Assembly (NCBI GenBank): GCA_007116765.1
Contig: SKHV01000087.1
Span: 1-7,441 of the forward strand
DNA length: 7,441 nt
Direction of reading: 5' to 3'
Source: Prolixibacteraceae bacterium
Lineage (GTDB): Bacteria > Bacteroidota > Bacteroidia > Bacteroidales > Prolixibacteraceae
Under the pieces are notes generated by a model. That model made no database searches. It was not told where the DNA came from and saw nothing but the letters and a program-made list of their open reading frames with translations. The translations under genes were made by a program, and so were the position numbers. Below are positions 6,485-7,441 of this stretch, piece after piece (within the stretch, counting starts at the first letter, position 1; every line of letters starts with the position of its first letter).

Positions 6485-7318
6485 ATGGGACTCCTCAGGA
6501 AATACAACCGTCACCTGATTAAACGCGGCTACAACGGGCCAATCAGTTTTCACGCACCTTTCAAACTGGGACAAATAATAACATTTAGTCGCCGCCATGG
6601 CTTTACCCCAATTGGCAACATTGGCGATAATTACTTTGGCATAGAAAATTACAAGCCCAAAATCATAAGGGGAAAGTCAGTTGCCGACATCGATTTTGGA
6701 ACCGAAACCGGTGTTAACATTCAGGCAAAACTTGAAGGAAATGCTGCATTAACAGGAAGCAAGTTAACAAAAGCCGATGCAGGCTTCAGAATAACATTCG
6801 AAAACGAAGCATCGTATCTTTTGCTTACGAAAAACACTACAGTTGATATTATTGAGAACACTGCCGAACTCGGCAGCAAAATCACAAACCTTTATAAAGC
6901 AGGAAGCTGGAACAGGAACTGGATGGTGATTACGCAAATTGTAAATGCGCAAACCACTACACTGCTTATTGCCCAGAAAAGTGGTGCCTTTTACGAAATA
7001 AAGGCCAGTGGAAAAATAAATGGGTTCAAAGATGAATTAGTCAACGGCAACACCAACTTTTCACTTGCGGCCAGCAATGGCATGTACACTAGCATTATTG
7101 GACAAAAAGGGCCGTTTTACCCACTTTTCAAATTAAGGGGAATACGAATCAGAAGGCTAAGGCCTGTAGGCACTGAATTCCTGACAATTGACAGCATTGA
7201 CCCTATGAGCGCATTCACAATCAACAAACTAAAACAAACGAATCCTGAGTTTGATATCGATTTTGAGGAAAGCACATTTAATGATGAAATAGAGATTGAT
7301 GAAGAGGGTCTGATTTAA
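6485..7318 (+). CDS. Uncharacterised 277-aa protein; possible gasdermin-like fold
   Basis: I do not recognise this gene with certainty. It has no signal peptide, no clear membrane helix and no cysteine. The N-terminus is basic (Arg5, Lys6, Arg9, Lys13, Arg14) and followed by short strand-like segments to about 56 (GQIITFSRRHGFTPIGNIGDNYF). A strand-rich, amphipathic middle follows (75-115), then a probable helix (118-138), NWMVITQIVNAQTTTLLIA (145-163) and further strands to about 206. A very basic stretch, KLRGIRIRRLR (216-226), precedes a tail (252-277) with 11 acidic and no basic residues. This order, and the VITxxxxAxxxTL strand after a helix, recalls bacterial gasdermins: proteins of about 260-280 aa with a short C-terminal inhibitory segment, which form membrane pores after protease cleavage in anti-phage defence. 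Against this, the usual N-terminal cysteine is missing and no protease gene is visible. It has its own promoter candidate and sits behind a terminator. The CDS is secure; the fold idea is perhaps one in three. Confidence 0.85.
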   Translation: MGLLRKYNRHLIKRGYNGPISFHAPFKLGQIITFSRRHGFTPIGNIGDNYFGIENYKPKIIRGKSVADIDFGTETGVNIQAKLEGNAALTGSKLTKADAGFRITFENEASYLLLTKNTTVDIIENTAELGSKITNLYKAGSWNRNWMVITQIVNAQTTTLLIAQKSGAFYEIKASGKINGFKDELVNGNTNFSLAASNGMYTSIIGQKGPFYPLFKLRGIRIRRLRPVGTEFLTIDSIDPMSAFTINKLKQTNPEFDIDFEESTFNDEIEIDEEGLI

Positions 7319-7358
7319 TGTGCAAGAATTGCATCAAACATTTTGTCTGAAAATCAGT

Positions 7359-7441
7359 TTAAAGTTCGCGTGATTTGATAATGATTTTTTTTGAATCAGT
7401 GATTTCGAAATCAAGCTTCATTGAAGTAGTAATTATATCAA
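7359..7441 (-). CDS. C-terminal end of a convergent gene (partial, runs off right edge)
   Basis: On the minus strand one frame is open from the window edge to a TAA at 7361-7359, giving 26 complete codons. The peptide ends MKLDFEITDSKKIIIKSREL and reads like a genuine alternating-strand C-terminus, while the other two minus frames contain stops close to the edge. An in-frame ATG at 7421 is not needed if the gene continues to the right. It converges on the 277-aa protein gene, with 40 bp between the two stop codons; that gap holds only a weak TGCAA/TTGCA hairpin (7321-7333). No family can be named from so few residues, and a chance open frame cannot be excluded. Confidence 0.4.
   Translation of the reverse strand, partial: DIITTSMKLDFEITDSKKIIIKSREL

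Noticed and set aside
7318..7350. Ten-residue open frame starting at ATG overlapping the stop of the 277-aa gene (MCKNCIKHFV)
   Set aside because: The TAATG overlap and two cysteines attract attention, but the frame is too short and has no supporting evidence.
1..7441. tRNA, rRNA, CRISPR arrays, insertion sequences, riboswitches
   Set aside because: I saw no tRNA-like cloverleaf, no spaced direct repeats of CRISPR type, no transposase and no known riboswitch core on either strand; a covariance-model scan was not possible here.

Overview
The window looks like an ordinary chromosomal stretch from a member of the Bacteroidota, probably a marine or anaerobic Bacteroidales/Marinilabiliales-type organism. 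The reasons are moderate-to-low GC, A/T-rich leaders without clear Shine-Dalgarno sequences, a -33 TTG / -7 TAnnTT-type promoter, a lipoprotein signal on a parallel beta-helix protein, and protein families typical of that phylum. The genus cannot be fixed from sequence alone.

Layout. On the minus strand, 1-486 is the N-terminal part of a lipoprotein with the start of a right-handed beta-helix (polysaccharide-lyase-like) domain, running off the left edge. It is followed upstream by a complete retinol-dehydrogenase-like short-chain dehydrogenase (624-1541, minus). A 59-bp divergent gap separates that gene from a plus-strand exodeoxyribonuclease III (1601-2368). A 245-bp gap with no convincing gene (2369-2613) precedes the main block: etfB (2614-3489), etfA (3500-4519) and a long acyl-CoA dehydrogenase (start best placed at 4627, to 6336), closed by a strong intrinsic terminator (6356-6387). 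Between etfA and the dehydrogenase lies an array of heptanucleotide repeats in two opposed blocks (4525-4613). A separate transcription unit follows: a promoter candidate overlapping a perfect 7-bp inverted repeat (6414-6447), then a 277-aa uncharacterised protein (6485-7318). The last 83 bases hold the apparent C-terminal end of a convergent minus-strand gene.

How the genes work together. The two ETF subunits and the acyl-CoA dehydrogenase form an electron-transfer module: the dehydrogenase interconverts acyl-CoA and enoyl-CoA and exchanges electrons with the ETF. The EtfB nucleotide-binding loop (DGDTAQVGP) resembles that of NADH-using, flavin-bifurcating ETFs rather than the AMP-binding mitochondrial type, so the module might run with NADH and ferredoxin; this is inference. 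The DNA-repair nuclease, the SDR and the beta-helix lipoprotein have no evident link to it.

Most worth a second look: the 277-aa protein, whose order of N-terminal segment, central region and acidic tail recalls bacterial gasdermins (a weak, by-eye similarity); the opposed heptad arrays inside the etf-acd unit; and the bifurcation-type EtfB paired with an unusually long dehydrogenase.
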